Source: Pontiellaceae bacterium B12219
GTDB lineage: Bacteria; Verrucomicrobiota; Kiritimatiellia; Kiritimatiellales; Pontiellaceae
DNA: 64,000 bases
Assembly (NCBI GenBank): GCA_029432795.1
Contig: JARNMJ010000004.1
Coordinates: forward strand, 62,001 to 126,000
Reading direction: 5' to 3'
The position numbers were made by a program, and so were the translations under genes. The number at the start of each line of letters is the position of its first letter. Position 1 is the stretch's first letter. The notes beneath the pieces are model-generated. The model saw nothing but the letters and a program-made list of their open reading frames with translations, ran no database searches and was not told the DNA's origin. Positions 17,532 through 27,101 of this stretch are shown one piece after another.

Positions 17532-20528
17532 ATGAAAACGAGCCTTATTTTACCCGGCGTCTTCCTGATGGTTGGTTCGCTGCAGGCGGCCAGTTTAGAT
17601 TGGGATAATGGAGCGGTGACCAATGTCGGTTGGCATACCGCAACGAACTGGGCGGGCGATATCCTGCCGGGGAGTACAACCAATCATAGTGTGATTCTGA
17701 ACGGACCGGCGGATGCGCCGTATGTGGTGCAGGACATCAGTCCCGCGAATTCCTTTGATATCACACTGCGCAATGAGGCCGAGCTGACGATTGAGGCGGA
17801 TCTGTTGAACGTGGATGCTTTTTATCTGGGGCCCAATGCCGGCAATGGCGGCGGCACAGTGGTTCACAACAACGGTACTGTTGCTGCAAAACAGATCAAC
17901 GTGGGCGCCAGCGCAACGGCCCTTTCGGATTCGGTTTACACCCTGAGCGGGGAGGGCGCGGTGTTCACGAGCGCGGATCTATCGGTGAGCCGGGGAACCT
18001 TCCGGGTGGATGGCGCTGAAGCGGTTGTTTCGGTTGGCAATAACCTGAATTTATCAGCCGGGGGAAAGCTGGTCTTCGAACTGGGAGAATATGCTCCGGC
18101 GCAGTTTGATGTCGCGGGCACCTTGAGCGTGAATGCGGCGGAATCGGTGCTGACGGTGGACGGCTCGTTTTATCGCGGGGGAAGCGGCCGGTTTGAATTG
18201 ATTCGGTTTAGCGGAATAAGCGGCTCTTTTGCGGCCACGAATGTGGTGATCAAGGGATTTAAAGCGAATCAGTCGGCGTCCATTGCGGTTGATACGGACA
18301 GTCTTGATTTAATTGTTACGACCGACGCGGTGGCCGATGTGGATGGGCAGCTGTGGTTTTCTGTGACGCCGAATGCCGGAACGCCTTCAGCAGTTTCTTC
18401 GGATCTGCAACTGAATAATGGGCATCATGCGTCCACCTTGGCATCGTCAGATCTGACCTGTGTTCAGACGCGTGACGGGAATGATTTGATTTATACCGTG
18501 GGATGGAGCGGCAACGATTTTGATGCGGATGGAACGGCGGATACGCTGACCTTTGATCTCCGTGTGACGGGGTATGCCGGAACCTCCTTTATCTACAGCA
18601 CGGATGCGGGCGGCTCATCAATTTCGGCTCTGGGCAGCGCGGGGTTGGCGACGGTCAGTGATGGCCGGTGGGGCGTGGGGGCTGATGCCGATCTGGATGA
18701 AGGAGAAAGCCTGCTGGTTCGCGTGGAGAATGTTCAGTTTTCAGTGCCGGGTTTTGCGGCGTCGGGCTATGGGTTTACGAAGTTTGGCTTGAATGAAATT
18801 TCGGGCTATAACCATGCGCATATTCGTGGAGAAGGCATTGGATCCAACCTGGATTCCGGCGTCATCAATTATCCGACGGACTATGAATTTTCATCCCTGA
18901 ATCCATTGATGGTTACGTGTGCAGGCAATGGGTCGGGTGCGGGATTTCAAGTGGATGCCATTGAATTTAATCTGACGTTTAATGATCCGGAACAGGAACC
19001 GGTTTGGGACGTTTCAGACTATTCGTATATGAAGGATGGAATCGGTTTCGTGGAGCCCTATCCCGAGCAGAAACCGGGTGTTGAGTTTCCGGAATTTTCC
19101 TGGGATCAAGTGCCGCTGTGGTTGGCAGTGCGTAATCTCAGCGCATACAGCGAAGAGCAGATCAGTACGATCGCGACCAACTATCAGTTGGTGATGCTGG
19201 AAAAGAGCAATAAAAACGGGCTCACTTACACCGAAGCGGGACAGCTCAAAATGGCGGCCGATCTCAAGGCGGTTTCGCCCGATATCAAAGTGATTACTTA
19301 TTGGAATTCGGGACTGCACTATACCGATTTTGAGGCCGACTTAACCTACGACCTTGAGAATTGGAGCCGGCAGGAGGTGGACAGCGATGGGGCTGTTACA
19401 TACGCACTGCAGCGGGGTACGCAGTATAAGTATGATTTTTCAATTGAGGCCATGCGGGACTGGTGGGTGAATGTTGCGCTGACGATGGCCTCCAATGAGA
19501 ATGTTGACGGCGTGTTTATTGATGTTCCTGCGGTGGAGAATACGCACTTTTATGATGAGAATGGCGTGCCGACAGAGGACCGCGCAATCATGCTGGATGC
19601 CCTTCGGTCTGCAATGCCTGCCAATAAAATGCTGGTTGGAAACAGTTTGCGGAGTGAACATCTTAATGGCGGACGGCAGTTGATGGAGTGTTTCGACGGC
19701 TCCTATCTGGAGCGCTGGGATATGTGGGATCGGGAGAGCCTGATCGATCAGACCGAAGGCGATGTGATTGTCAATTCCATCCAGCTGATGCGCGAAGCTC
19801 TCGCGCTTGGAAAAATGATTAATCTGCAGTCGGGGCCTGAGGGACCGGGTATTGACGAGGATCCCGCGCCGACGGGCTCTTCCAACATGGCGACGCGCCG
19901 GGCCTATGCCGAAAAATATGTCGATTTCCCATTGGCGGTCTTCCTCATCGTCGCAGAAACCAACGCGTATTTTGGCTACAACATGGGCGTGAACGCAATT
20001 GAAGAGAGTTATAACGATGATGTTTGGGATGCGAGTTACATCACTGCGTTAAACCGCCCGCTGGGTGCGCCGCTGGGCGACCCTGTCCGGAATGGATATA
20101 TCTATACCCGTTCCTATGAGCACGTCGATGTGTGGGTGGATGTGGATTCCAAGGAAACGGTGTTTGCATGGGACAGCGCCGATACCGATGCCGATGGTCT
20201 GAATGATTTGTGGGAATATCGTAATTTCGGGAATGTAACGAATGCCATTCCGTCGGATAATCCGGACTTTGATGCCTACAGCAATGAAGAAGAATATATC
20301 GCAGGGCTTAATCCCAACGTATTCGATACCTTTGAAATCCATTCCTTTACGAACGGTGATACGCTGGAGTGGGACGCCGTCAGCGGCCGCCTTTACACGG
20401 TGTATTGGGCGAGCAATCTGGTGGATGGATTCTCCTTGATCGAAAGTAATCTGATGAACGGTGTTTATGTGGTTCCTGAAACCGATGAGCAGGGCTTCTA
20501 TAAAATTACGGTCGAGTTAGAGCCGTAA
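17532..20528 (+). CDS. Giant secreted mosaic protein, putative TIM-barrel glycoside hydrolase
   Basis: About 998 aa from the ATG at 17532 (AGAGGAG just upstream; an in-frame TTG at 17508 is rejected). Signal peptide, then a divergent N-terminal beta module (SLDWDNGAVTNVGWHTATNW). Residues about 280-485 are a beta-sandwich shared with 37660 (FDADGTADTLTFDLRVTGY). Residues about 490-870 resemble putative barrel glycosidases of the GHL type: VPLWLAVRNLSAYSEEQI, DIKVITYWNSG, NVDGVFIDVPAVEN, GNSLRSEHLNG, and ECFDGSYLERW. D/E in VFIDVP and ECFDG are catalytic candidates. The linker and a C-terminal domain nearly identical to that of 14008 follow. Confidence 0.85.
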   Translation: MKTSLILPGVFLMVGSLQAASLDWDNGAVTNVGWHTATNWAGDILPGSTTNHSVILNGPADAPYVVQDISPANSFDITLRNEAELTIEADLLNVDAFYLGPNAGNGGGTVVHNNGTVAAKQINVGASATALSDSVYTLSGEGAVFTSADLSVSRGTFRVDGAEAVVSVGNNLNLSAGGKLVFELGEYAPAQFDVAGTLSVNAAESVLTVDGSFYRGGSGRFELIRFSGISGSFAATNVVIKGFKANQSASIAVDTDSLDLIVTTDAVADVDGQLWFSVTPNAGTPSAVSSDLQLNNGHHASTLASSDLTCVQTRDGNDLIYTVGWSGNDFDADGTADTLTFDLRVTGYAGTSFIYSTDAGGSSISALGSAGLATVSDGRWGVGADADLDEGESLLVRVENVQFSVPGFAASGYGFTKFGLNEISGYNHAHIRGEGIGSNLDSGVINYPTDYEFSSLNPLMVTCAGNGSGAGFQVDAIEFNLTFNDPEQEPVWDVSDYSYMKDGIGFVEPYPEQKPGVEFPEFSWDQVPLWLAVRNLSAYSEEQISTIATNYQLVMLEKSNKNGLTYTEAGQLKMAADLKAVSPDIKVITYWNSGLHYTDFEADLTYDLENWSRQEVDSDGAVTYALQRGTQYKYDFSIEAMRDWWVNVALTMASNENVDGVFIDVPAVENTHFYDENGVPTEDRAIMLDALRSAMPANKMLVGNSLRSEHLNGGRQLMECFDGSYLERWDMWDRESLIDQTEGDVIVNSIQLMREALALGKMINLQSGPEGPGIDEDPAPTGSSNMATRRAYAEKYVDFPLAVFLIVAETNAYFGYNMGVNAIEESYNDDVWDASYITALNRPLGAPLGDPVRNGYIYTRSYEHVDVWVDVDSKETVFAWDSADTDADGLNDLWEYRNFGNVTNAIPSDNPDFDAYSNEEEYIAGLNPNVFDTFEIHSFTNGDTLEWDAVSGRLYTVYWASNLVDGFSLIESNLMNGVYVVPETDEQGFYKITVELEP

Positions 20529-20533
20529 CCGCT

Positions 20534-20551
20534 ATGACTCAAACGTGCGAT
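20534..20551 (+). promoter_or_regulatory. 18-bp palindromic element (copy 3, degenerate left arm)
   Basis: ATGACtcaaacgtGCGAT, 98 bp before the GH29 gene at 20649. It shares ctcaaacgtgcgat exactly with copy 1 at 3812-3829, which supports common origin or function despite the imperfect left arm. GATACG follows about 19 bp downstream. Confidence 0.5.
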
Positions 20552-20648
20552 GGCGCGCTGGGAATTCAGTGATACGTTAGAGCGTATTGATGTGGGTGGA
20601 ATCGATTTTTAACTGAAGACAAACAGACAGGATGACAGGAACAGTTTT

Positions 20649-22127
20649 ATGAAGAAACGCAATTTTAGAATTGGAATGATCGGGTCGTTGGTTCTGACCT
20701 CAGCCGTTTTATCCGTGTCGGCGAAAGAAGATCAACTGGCGGAAGATCCATTTGAGCTGAATCGGGCAGAAAATCAGGCCCTGAATAATGAAAAACCCTG
20801 GGTGGGGCGTTCACCTGAAGCGTTGCGAAAGTGGGCAAAAAAGAACCTGCACCACAAAGTGACCGCAAGAAATGTCATTATTTCCGAGGAGCATCCCGAA
20901 TGGGCGTGGTTCAGGAAATCCGGGCTGGGTCTCTTCATTCACTGGGGCCTTCCGAGTGCCAATCCGGATACCGGCGATGCGTGGGCGATTCAGTGGAACG
21001 AAGCCAAGGCAAAGGCCGGACGCTATATGGAACCGGCCACTAAAATGTTCGGCGTGGCAGACACGTGGAATCCGGAACATTATGATCCGGATCAATGGAT
21101 GGCAGCCATCTCGAAAGCCGGTTTCGGGTATGCCGTGCTGACTACACGTCACCACGATGGTTATGCCCTGTGGCCCAGTGAATATGGAACCTGGGATACG
21201 GGTGACTATATGGGCGGGCGCGACCTGGTGAAGGATTATGTGGAAGCCTGCCGTAAAAACAATATTCGCGTAGGATTCTATTATTCCGGACCCAATTGGC
21301 ATTTTGCCCATGAACAGAAAAGCTTCGGCGGCCCGAAATCCGGTGAATATGTCTATAATTACAAAATGGAAAAGGTGGATCCATTACCCGACCTGCCTGC
21401 TGAAGTGGTCCGCGCAGAGAAAGAAGAATCGCAGGGGCAGGTGCGTGAACTGATGAATAATTATGGCCCGATTGATGTTATGTGGTGGGATGGAAGTGTG
21501 GCGATGACCGGCGAAGAACTTGCAAAAATGCAACCCGATATTCTGGTGGCACGCGGCAATATTGCCACGCCGGAAGGGGAACATCAGGCCGCCAGCGAAA
21601 ACCTGAAAGTCGCCAATGAATGCGGGTGGTGGTGGGAGCAATGCCGAAAATCGGAAAACCGGTTTACGCCGAACTGGCATTATGGAGTGGAGTGCGAAAA
21701 CAACCATTGGGATACCAATACCCTGCTGACTGAATTGATCCGCAGCCGCTCACTCGGCGGAAATCTGCTCGTGAATATTCCCCCGCGCGGCAACGGCGAA
21801 ATGATGGAGTGGTTCTATGACGTCTGCGATGAAATGGCCGGTTGGATGAAACATTCGCGCGAAGCCGTTTATGATGTCGATCTCGATGCGCCGCTGCCCA
21901 CGTTGGATAAAACGCAGAACTACACCACGAAACGCGGGAATATCTATTATTCGCTGCCGGATGATGAGGGCGTTGTTTTTATCACTGACGTGCCAAAACC
22001 GAAAAAGGTATCGCTGCTTCGAACCGGGAAAACACTGAAATACGAGTACCAGGACGGCGCATTATGCGTTGCCGTGCCGACGAAGGATCAGACCGAACTG
22101 CCGGACATGGTAAAGATTGTCCTGTAG
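20649..22127 (+). CDS. Alpha-L-fucosidase, GH29
   Basis: 492 aa. Signal peptide about 1-25. The GH29 catalytic barrel shows the family blocks in order: SGLGLFIHWGLPS, WMAAISKAGFGYAVLTTRHHDGYALW, RVGFYYSGPNWH, and GPIDVMWWDGS with predicted nucleophile D281, then GGNLLVNIPPRGNGEM. A beta-sandwich tail ends it. It releases alpha-L-fucose from fucosylated glycans by a retaining mechanism. An 18-bp element lies 98 bp upstream, and it probably starts a new transcription unit after the mosaic genes. It differs noticeably from the GH29 proteins at 40871 and 45797, so a different linkage preference is likely. Confidence 0.93.
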   Translation: MKKRNFRIGMIGSLVLTSAVLSVSAKEDQLAEDPFELNRAENQALNNEKPWVGRSPEALRKWAKKNLHHKVTARNVIISEEHPEWAWFRKSGLGLFIHWGLPSANPDTGDAWAIQWNEAKAKAGRYMEPATKMFGVADTWNPEHYDPDQWMAAISKAGFGYAVLTTRHHDGYALWPSEYGTWDTGDYMGGRDLVKDYVEACRKNNIRVGFYYSGPNWHFAHEQKSFGGPKSGEYVYNYKMEKVDPLPDLPAEVVRAEKEESQGQVRELMNNYGPIDVMWWDGSVAMTGEELAKMQPDILVARGNIATPEGEHQAASENLKVANECGWWWEQCRKSENRFTPNWHYGVECENNHWDTNTLLTELIRSRSLGGNLLVNIPPRGNGEMMEWFYDVCDEMAGWMKHSREAVYDVDLDAPLPTLDKTQNYTTKRGNIYYSLPDDEGVVFITDVPKPKKVSLLRTGKTLKYEYQDGALCVAVPTKDQTELPDMVKIVL

Positions 22128-22401
22128 GGGAAATGCAGCGGCCAGCAATTTCACGTAATGGAAGAAGTGAAGTATGTGAGATCTGATTTCATTTTAAGGT
22201 TCTACGTAGAATTTCATGGAAGCGGCAACGGATTATTAGAAAGCAACGGATGATATTTTGAAGGAACGCCCATGCACAGGGTTACTTTTTTGCTGTCCAA
22301 AAAAATGATTTCATGAGCTGTGTATGAATGTAACAGGTTTTTCAGTATAGACGTATACCGCTTATGGTAATCCGTTGGCACCTGGGAATATGCGCGCTGC
22401 G

Positions 22402-22426
22402 ATCCGTTGCAAATAAATTTTCGGAG
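22402..22426 (+). repeat. Intergenic repeat unit (second copy at 51672-51696)
   Basis: A 25-bp segment around TCCGTTGC..ATAAAT.TTC.GAG matches 51672-51696 with only about five differences; both are followed within 20 bp by a gaggct sequence. Both lie in long non-coding gaps upstream of glycan-degradation genes. Confidence 0.55.
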
Positions 22427-22442
22427 TATGAGATCGAGGCTC

Positions 22443-22460
22443 GTCCCCTATATGCAGGAT
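22443..22460 (+). promoter_or_regulatory. Possible 18-bp palindromic element (copy 4, weak)
   Basis: GTCCCctatatgcAGGAT, followed by AGAAAAG, 35 bp before the ATG at 22495. Spacing and arm pattern fit (TCC/GGA pair), but the centre is not A-rich and it is closer to the start codon than other copies. Confidence 0.3.
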
Positions 22461-22494
22461 AGAAAAGTATTTGTTGAGTGATAGGGTCTCGGTC

Positions 22495-24873
22495 ATGAAA
22501 CTAAAAATAATCTCTATATTGACGGTAGTATTGTGTGGAGTGGGGGGCGTTGTTGCCGGTGCGGAAACAAAACTCCCGGCCATTGATTATGAAGCTTTTC
22601 TCGGGCAGCACGATATGGTTTGGGATCGCGTCCCCAATCGGTGGGAGGTGGCGCCGTACACCGGAAACGGGAATGTGGGTTTCCTGTTTTATCAGGCCAA
22701 GGGCGAGGCGAAGAATATAATTTCGATCTATGCCGGGCGCCACGACTACTATGACCATCGTGAGCCGTTTGAGGGGAACGAATTCCTGTGGATCTATCGC
22801 AGCCGTCTGCCACTGGGGCATTTTAACCTGGAATCGAAGGGTGAAATTTTAGAAGCCGACCTGCGGCTCGATCTATGGAATGCGGAATTAGTCGGCACGA
22901 TTACGACGTCTGTTGGCTCTTACGCGGTGCGCGGCTTTTCGCACAGTCTGCATGATGTGATCTATTTCGAAACCGATGCGGCGAACGGCGAAGCCATTAA
23001 AATTTCGTGGCATCCGGATGTGCCGTTTGCACCCGTGCGGGCAACGCTCGAAGCGGGCGGCGGCCCGAAAGGCGGAAGCTGGGACCGGATGCGGAATGCG
23101 CCTTATGAACCGGCGCCGGAAGCGGTGCTGAGCGAAGAGGAGGGCATTCAGTTTTGTTACCAGGCCCTGTATGAAAACCGCGGCGAAACCACCACCGGTT
23201 GGGACGTGCTGGGAGAGGCCGGCGGAAAACAGGTTTTGCTGGCGAGCATTCATCACAGCTTTCCGGAACACGACAGTAAGGAAAAGGTCGTTAAAAATCT
23301 GATGGAGGCGCGTGAGCTGTTGGCGGCGGATACGTTTTTTTCCAGTCATCGGAACTGGTGGAACGACTATTATCCGCTGAGTTTTCTGACGATTAATGAT
23401 CCGGAGAAGGAAGCGTTCTACTGGATTCAAATGTATAAATTTGCTTCGGCCACGCGCGGCAACGGACCGGTGATGGATCTGATGGGGCCGTGGTATCACA
23501 AAACCTTCTGGCCGATGGTCTGGGGCGATCTGAATGTGGAACTTCAGTATTGGACGCATCTGACGGCCAATCGATTGGATGTGGGATCCTCGCTGCCGAA
23601 CTGGTTCGACAGGAATCAGGAGCAGCTTTTTAAAAATGTGCCGGAGCATTGGGCAGACAGTGCGGGGCTGGCGACGCTGTTCCCGCAGGATCTGGTGGCG
23701 CATCAGGGCGGAACGGTGCCGGATATGCTTTGCTGGATCCTTAATAACTATTGGCTGCACTGCGAGTTTGCCGGCGATCGGGAACGGATGTGCGTCGGTC
23801 TCTTCCCGAAGTTACGCGGCGTGGGAAACAGCTATTTGAACTATCTGAAAGATAATCCGGTCGTTTCCGATGATGGGAAAATTCATATCAAAAACAGCTG
23901 GTCGCCGGAATATCCGGGAGGCCGCGGACCGGATGTGAACTTTACCATCGGTCTGATGACCTGGTGTTTTCAGACGCTGCTCGATATTAATGAAGAGCAT
24001 AACCTGAACGACCCGTTGGCTCCGGAATGGCAGAACGTGCTGGATAATCTGGTGGAATTTCAGATCGATGAAAACGGTTTGCGGATCGGAGCAACCATTC
24101 CGTTTGAAAAACCGCATCGTCACTATTCCCACCTGCTGCCGTTCTATCCGCTGGCTGTGCTGACGCCGGACACACCGGAAAACGCAGCGCTCATGCGGAC
24201 CACGCTGGATCATTGGCTGGATGTGACCTTTAACCGCGAACAGAAAGATTCCGCCATGGCGGTGACCGGCTATACCGCTACCGGAGCGGCCTCGATGTAT
24301 GCCTGGCTGGGCGATTCAGATCAGGCCTATCACTATCTGGATTTCCTGATCCAGCACAACCGGGTTTCGCCGACGACGATGTATGCCGAAGGCAATCCGG
24401 TGATTGAAAGTCCGCTCTCTTTTGCGACCTGCATTCACGATATGCTGCTGCAGAGCTGGGGCGGAAAGATCCGGGTGTTTCCTGCTGCACCGAAACTGTG
24501 GGGCGATGTTGCCTTTAAGGATTTTCGAACGCAGGGCGCCTTTCTGGTCAGTGCCAAAAAGAGCGATGGAGTCACGCAGTTTGTGGAGGTGAAGAGCCTG
24601 ATGGGATCGCCGTGTTTTGTGCAGACGGATATTCCGAAACCAAAAATCTATATCAACGGGAAACCCGCCCGGAAGAGTGAGGTGCGGGTCGATGGCAGCA
24701 TGTATCAGATTGCCCTTAAAAAGGGCGGCACGGTTCTCTTTTCCGCAATGGCGTTGGAGGATACGGACTTAAGCATTCAGCCGATTCCGGTCAGCGAAGC
24801 CGATAGAAACCTGTTTGGCCTGAGTGAAAAAACGTCGCGCCTTCCCGGGCATAAACATTATTACAGGAAGTAG
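22495..24873 (+). CDS. GH95-like glycoside hydrolase
   Basis: About 792 aa from the ATG at 22495, which gives a clean signal peptide (MKLKIISILTVVLCGVGGVVA); an in-frame TTG at 22471 is less likely. The fold follows the GH95/GH65-type plan: N-terminal beta-sandwich with APYTGNGNVGFLFYQ (about 48-62), then an (alpha/alpha)6 barrel with TFWPMVWGDLNVELQYWTHL, and a C-terminal region with MLLQSWGGKIRVFPAAP. It is well diverged from the clear GH95 at 53370, so alpha-L-fucosidase or alpha-galactosidase activity are both possible. It ends 11 bp before the sulfatase at 24885, so they form an operon. Confidence 0.8.
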   Translation: MKLKIISILTVVLCGVGGVVAGAETKLPAIDYEAFLGQHDMVWDRVPNRWEVAPYTGNGNVGFLFYQAKGEAKNIISIYAGRHDYYDHREPFEGNEFLWIYRSRLPLGHFNLESKGEILEADLRLDLWNAELVGTITTSVGSYAVRGFSHSLHDVIYFETDAANGEAIKISWHPDVPFAPVRATLEAGGGPKGGSWDRMRNAPYEPAPEAVLSEEEGIQFCYQALYENRGETTTGWDVLGEAGGKQVLLASIHHSFPEHDSKEKVVKNLMEARELLAADTFFSSHRNWWNDYYPLSFLTINDPEKEAFYWIQMYKFASATRGNGPVMDLMGPWYHKTFWPMVWGDLNVELQYWTHLTANRLDVGSSLPNWFDRNQEQLFKNVPEHWADSAGLATLFPQDLVAHQGGTVPDMLCWILNNYWLHCEFAGDRERMCVGLFPKLRGVGNSYLNYLKDNPVVSDDGKIHIKNSWSPEYPGGRGPDVNFTIGLMTWCFQTLLDINEEHNLNDPLAPEWQNVLDNLVEFQIDENGLRIGATIPFEKPHRHYSHLLPFYPLAVLTPDTPENAALMRTTLDHWLDVTFNREQKDSAMAVTGYTATGAASMYAWLGDSDQAYHYLDFLIQHNRVSPTTMYAEGNPVIESPLSFATCIHDMLLQSWGGKIRVFPAAPKLWGDVAFKDFRTQGAFLVSAKKSDGVTQFVEVKSLMGSPCFVQTDIPKPKIYINGKPARKSEVRVDGSMYQIALKKGGTVLFSAMALEDTDLSIQPIPVSEADRNLFGLSEKTSRLPGHKHYYRK

Positions 24874-24884
24874 ATGGGGATAGT

Positions 24885-26399
24885 ATGAATATTAAAAAAA
24901 TGCAGATTCTGACTCTGGGGTTACTGGCCGTTCTTGGTGTTGTTCATGCGGCAGAAAAGCCGAACGTGATTTTTGTGTTCTCGGATGACCAGCGTTTTGA
25001 TTCGCTCGGTGTTACGGGTGAGCGGGTGGGGGAGACACCGCACCTGGATCAACTGGCCAAAGATGGCGTGTTGTTTCGACAGGCCTTTGTCACAAGCCCG
25101 ATCTGCGGGCCCAGCCGTGCCAATATTTTCACGGCGCAGTGGGAGCGCAAAAACCGGATCGGATTCAGCAGCGTTTCCCATAATATGATTTCAGAGGAAA
25201 CGTTCGGGAACAGTTTTTTAATGCAGTTCAAACAGGCGGGCTACTCGACGGCCTTCATCGGGAAACATCATACCAAAATCGCCGACCGTAAGAATACGCC
25301 TCTGCGGGAAAACATCGACTTTTGCTACTACGGCGAAGGTCATCTCGGATTTTATCCGGGGGACAAAGGCAAGACATTTACCAACCTGAAGAACAAGTCC
25401 CAGATCGAGGGATTGTTCGAGGCCTTCGAGGCGTACATTCAGCCGGGGAAAGCCTATGACTATTTCTATGAGGATGCGGACCCTTCGATCAAAGACATCC
25501 TGCAGCGGCGCGATCCGGACAAACCGTTCTGCGCGTGGATCAATTTTAATCTGCCGCATCAGGCCAGTCTGGGGGGAATGGGATCGCGGCCGGAAGACCC
25601 GCAGTTTTATTCAACGCTCTATGCCGATAAGGTCGATCAGTTTACATTGCCGGATGGGTATCCCGACAATCTGACACTGCCTGCCAATGTAATTACGTCG
25701 GAAGAGCAACCCGGATATTATCGTTTCTCCCCGAAAAGCCTGCAGAACAATCTGCTTCAAACCGCACGGGGCGTCTATGGAATTGATCAGTTTGTCGGAA
25801 ATCTCAGAACACTGCTGGCCGACCTGGGCGAGGATCAAAACACCATCATCGTGTACTGTTCCGACAACGGATTGCTTTACGGCGAGCACGGCCTGGGCGG
25901 CAAGACCATGCTCTATGAAGAATCGGTGCATGTGCCTCTGATCGTCTATTCGCCGTTTCTGCCGAAACGGGAACGTGGTAAAGAGCTTGATGAGCTGGTT
26001 ATTGCGCAGGATATTCCGGCCACCCTGCTGGATCTCTGCGGTCTGCCGATTCCGTCTACCTATCAGAGCCAAAGCATGAAACCGTTGCTGGAAGGAAAGA
26101 AGGTGGCGTGGAGGAAGGAGGTCTTTCTGGAAAATCTCTTCACGGATCAGGGATATCCGCGGCAGGAAGGCGTACGCAGCAGCGACTATAAATATATCCG
26201 CTATTATTCCAAAGAGAGCGACCGGAAACACTATCTGCCCGAAGGCGTTGAAGGCGAAGAACCGATCTATGAAGAGCTGTTCAATATTAAAAACGATCCG
26301 ACCGAACAGAACAATCTGGCCAACAACCCTGAGTATGCGGAAATTCTTAACGCACACCGTAAGCGCTGCCGGGAACTGGTGACCGAGCTTGCGAATTAG
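24885..26399 (+). CDS. Sulfatase (CGPSR)
   Basis: 504 aa, typical S1 sulfatase length. Signal peptide about 1-22. Metal-binding SDDQ at 33-36; formylglycine site C74-G-P-S-R in SPICGPSRANIFTAQ; FIGKHHTK replaces the common GKWH; the second metal site is CSDNGLLYGEHG. The C-terminal part (YIRYYSKESDRK, LFNIKNDPTEQNNLA) is standard for the family. It removes sulfate from a glycan, after maturation by a formylglycine-generating enzyme encoded elsewhere. It is co-transcribed with the GH95-like gene and converges on the regulator at 26436. Confidence 0.95.
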   Translation: MNIKKMQILTLGLLAVLGVVHAAEKPNVIFVFSDDQRFDSLGVTGERVGETPHLDQLAKDGVLFRQAFVTSPICGPSRANIFTAQWERKNRIGFSSVSHNMISEETFGNSFLMQFKQAGYSTAFIGKHHTKIADRKNTPLRENIDFCYYGEGHLGFYPGDKGKTFTNLKNKSQIEGLFEAFEAYIQPGKAYDYFYEDADPSIKDILQRRDPDKPFCAWINFNLPHQASLGGMGSRPEDPQFYSTLYADKVDQFTLPDGYPDNLTLPANVITSEEQPGYYRFSPKSLQNNLLQTARGVYGIDQFVGNLRTLLADLGEDQNTIIVYCSDNGLLYGEHGLGGKTMLYEESVHVPLIVYSPFLPKRERGKELDELVIAQDIPATLLDLCGLPIPSTYQSQSMKPLLEGKKVAWRKEVFLENLFTDQGYPRQEGVRSSDYKYIRYYSKESDRKHYLPEGVEGEEPIYEELFNIKNDPTEQNNLANNPEYAEILNAHRKRCRELVTELAN

Positions 26400-26435
26400 A
26401 ACGGAGACCTTTCTGCCGGAGTCTTCATTTACTGC

Positions 26436-27101
26436 TTAGTGCTTATGTTTAAAAAGACCGAGGGTATGGGCTTTGTCGATGGCGGACGGGGCATTGGCCA
26501 CATTGAGCTTCTGGTAGATGTGGCCGGTGTGAGTTACGACGGTATAGACGCTGATGCCCAGCATTTCTCCGATCTCTTTTTTTAAATGGCCCTTGGCAAC
26601 CAGGGTGAGGATCTCCATTTCGCGGTCGGAAAGGGCAGGGAGCGTTTCTTCTTTCTGAGGGGGAGCTTTCAGTGTGGCCAGAATATGTTTTGCCACACCG
26701 GCATCAATCGGTGCTCCGCCTTCCATTACGGTTTTGATGCCGTCAGTGATGGTTTTTACCGTTGAAGATTTTAAGAGGTAGCCCGTTGCTCCGAGTGTGA
26801 TGGCTTTCAGCACATCCCCTTCCTGGTTGGATTGAGAGAGGATGATGATTTTGGCGTCCGGGACGGTTGATGCAAAATAGGGGATTGCATCGAGTCCGGA
26901 CATGCCGGGGAGATTCAGGTCGAGCAGGATAATATCCGGCTCTATACGGGTAGACATATCCTGCAGGCTTCGCAGCGCGCGTTCCGCCGTGCCGAATTCA
27001 CTGACCAGTTCAATGCCGGACGCTTTTTGCAGGGCGATTTCGATGACCTCGCGGTACTCGGGATGGTCTTCAACCATCATGACTCGTATGTTTTTTTTCA
27101 T
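26436..27101 (-). CDS. NarL/FixJ-type response regulator (second copy)
   Basis: 221 aa. Receiver domain with acidic ED (about 11-12) and phospho-acceptor Asp in PDIILLDLNLPGMSGLDAIPYF, conserved S/T and K, then a LuxR-type helix-turn-helix (LSDREMEILTLVAKGHLKKEIGEMLGISVYTVVTHTGHIYQKL). It is a close paralogue of the regulator at 1099-1764; the recognition helices differ (ISVYTVVTHTG against ISHFTVATHIR), so DNA targets may overlap but need not be identical. Its ATG overlaps the stop of the sensor-kinase gene by 4 bp, as in the first copy. Confidence 0.93.
   Translation of the reverse strand: MKKNIRVMMVEDHPEYREVIEIALQKASGIELVSEFGTAERALRSLQDMSTRIEPDIILLDLNLPGMSGLDAIPYFASTVPDAKIIILSQSNQEGDVLKAITLGATGYLLKSSTVKTITDGIKTVMEGGAPIDAGVAKHILATLKAPPQKEETLPALSDREMEILTLVAKGHLKKEIGEMLGISVYTVVTHTGHIYQKLNVANAPSAIDKAHTLGLFKHKH

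Larger units (their letters stand above)
22128..22494. other. Intergenic region, 367 bp
   Basis: No gene seen. It contains a repeat unit at 22402-22426 that also occurs at 51672-51696, and a possible 18-bp element at 22443. A/T-rich tracts near 22285-22335 could hold a promoter, but no unambiguous -35/-10 pair is visible. Confidence 0.4.

Noticed and set aside
24855-24884. gatggggatag before the sulfatase at 24885 as another palindromic element
   Set aside because: Only the right half is present and it overlaps the previous gene's stop and the ribosome-binding site; the two genes are 11 bp apart and need no promoter.
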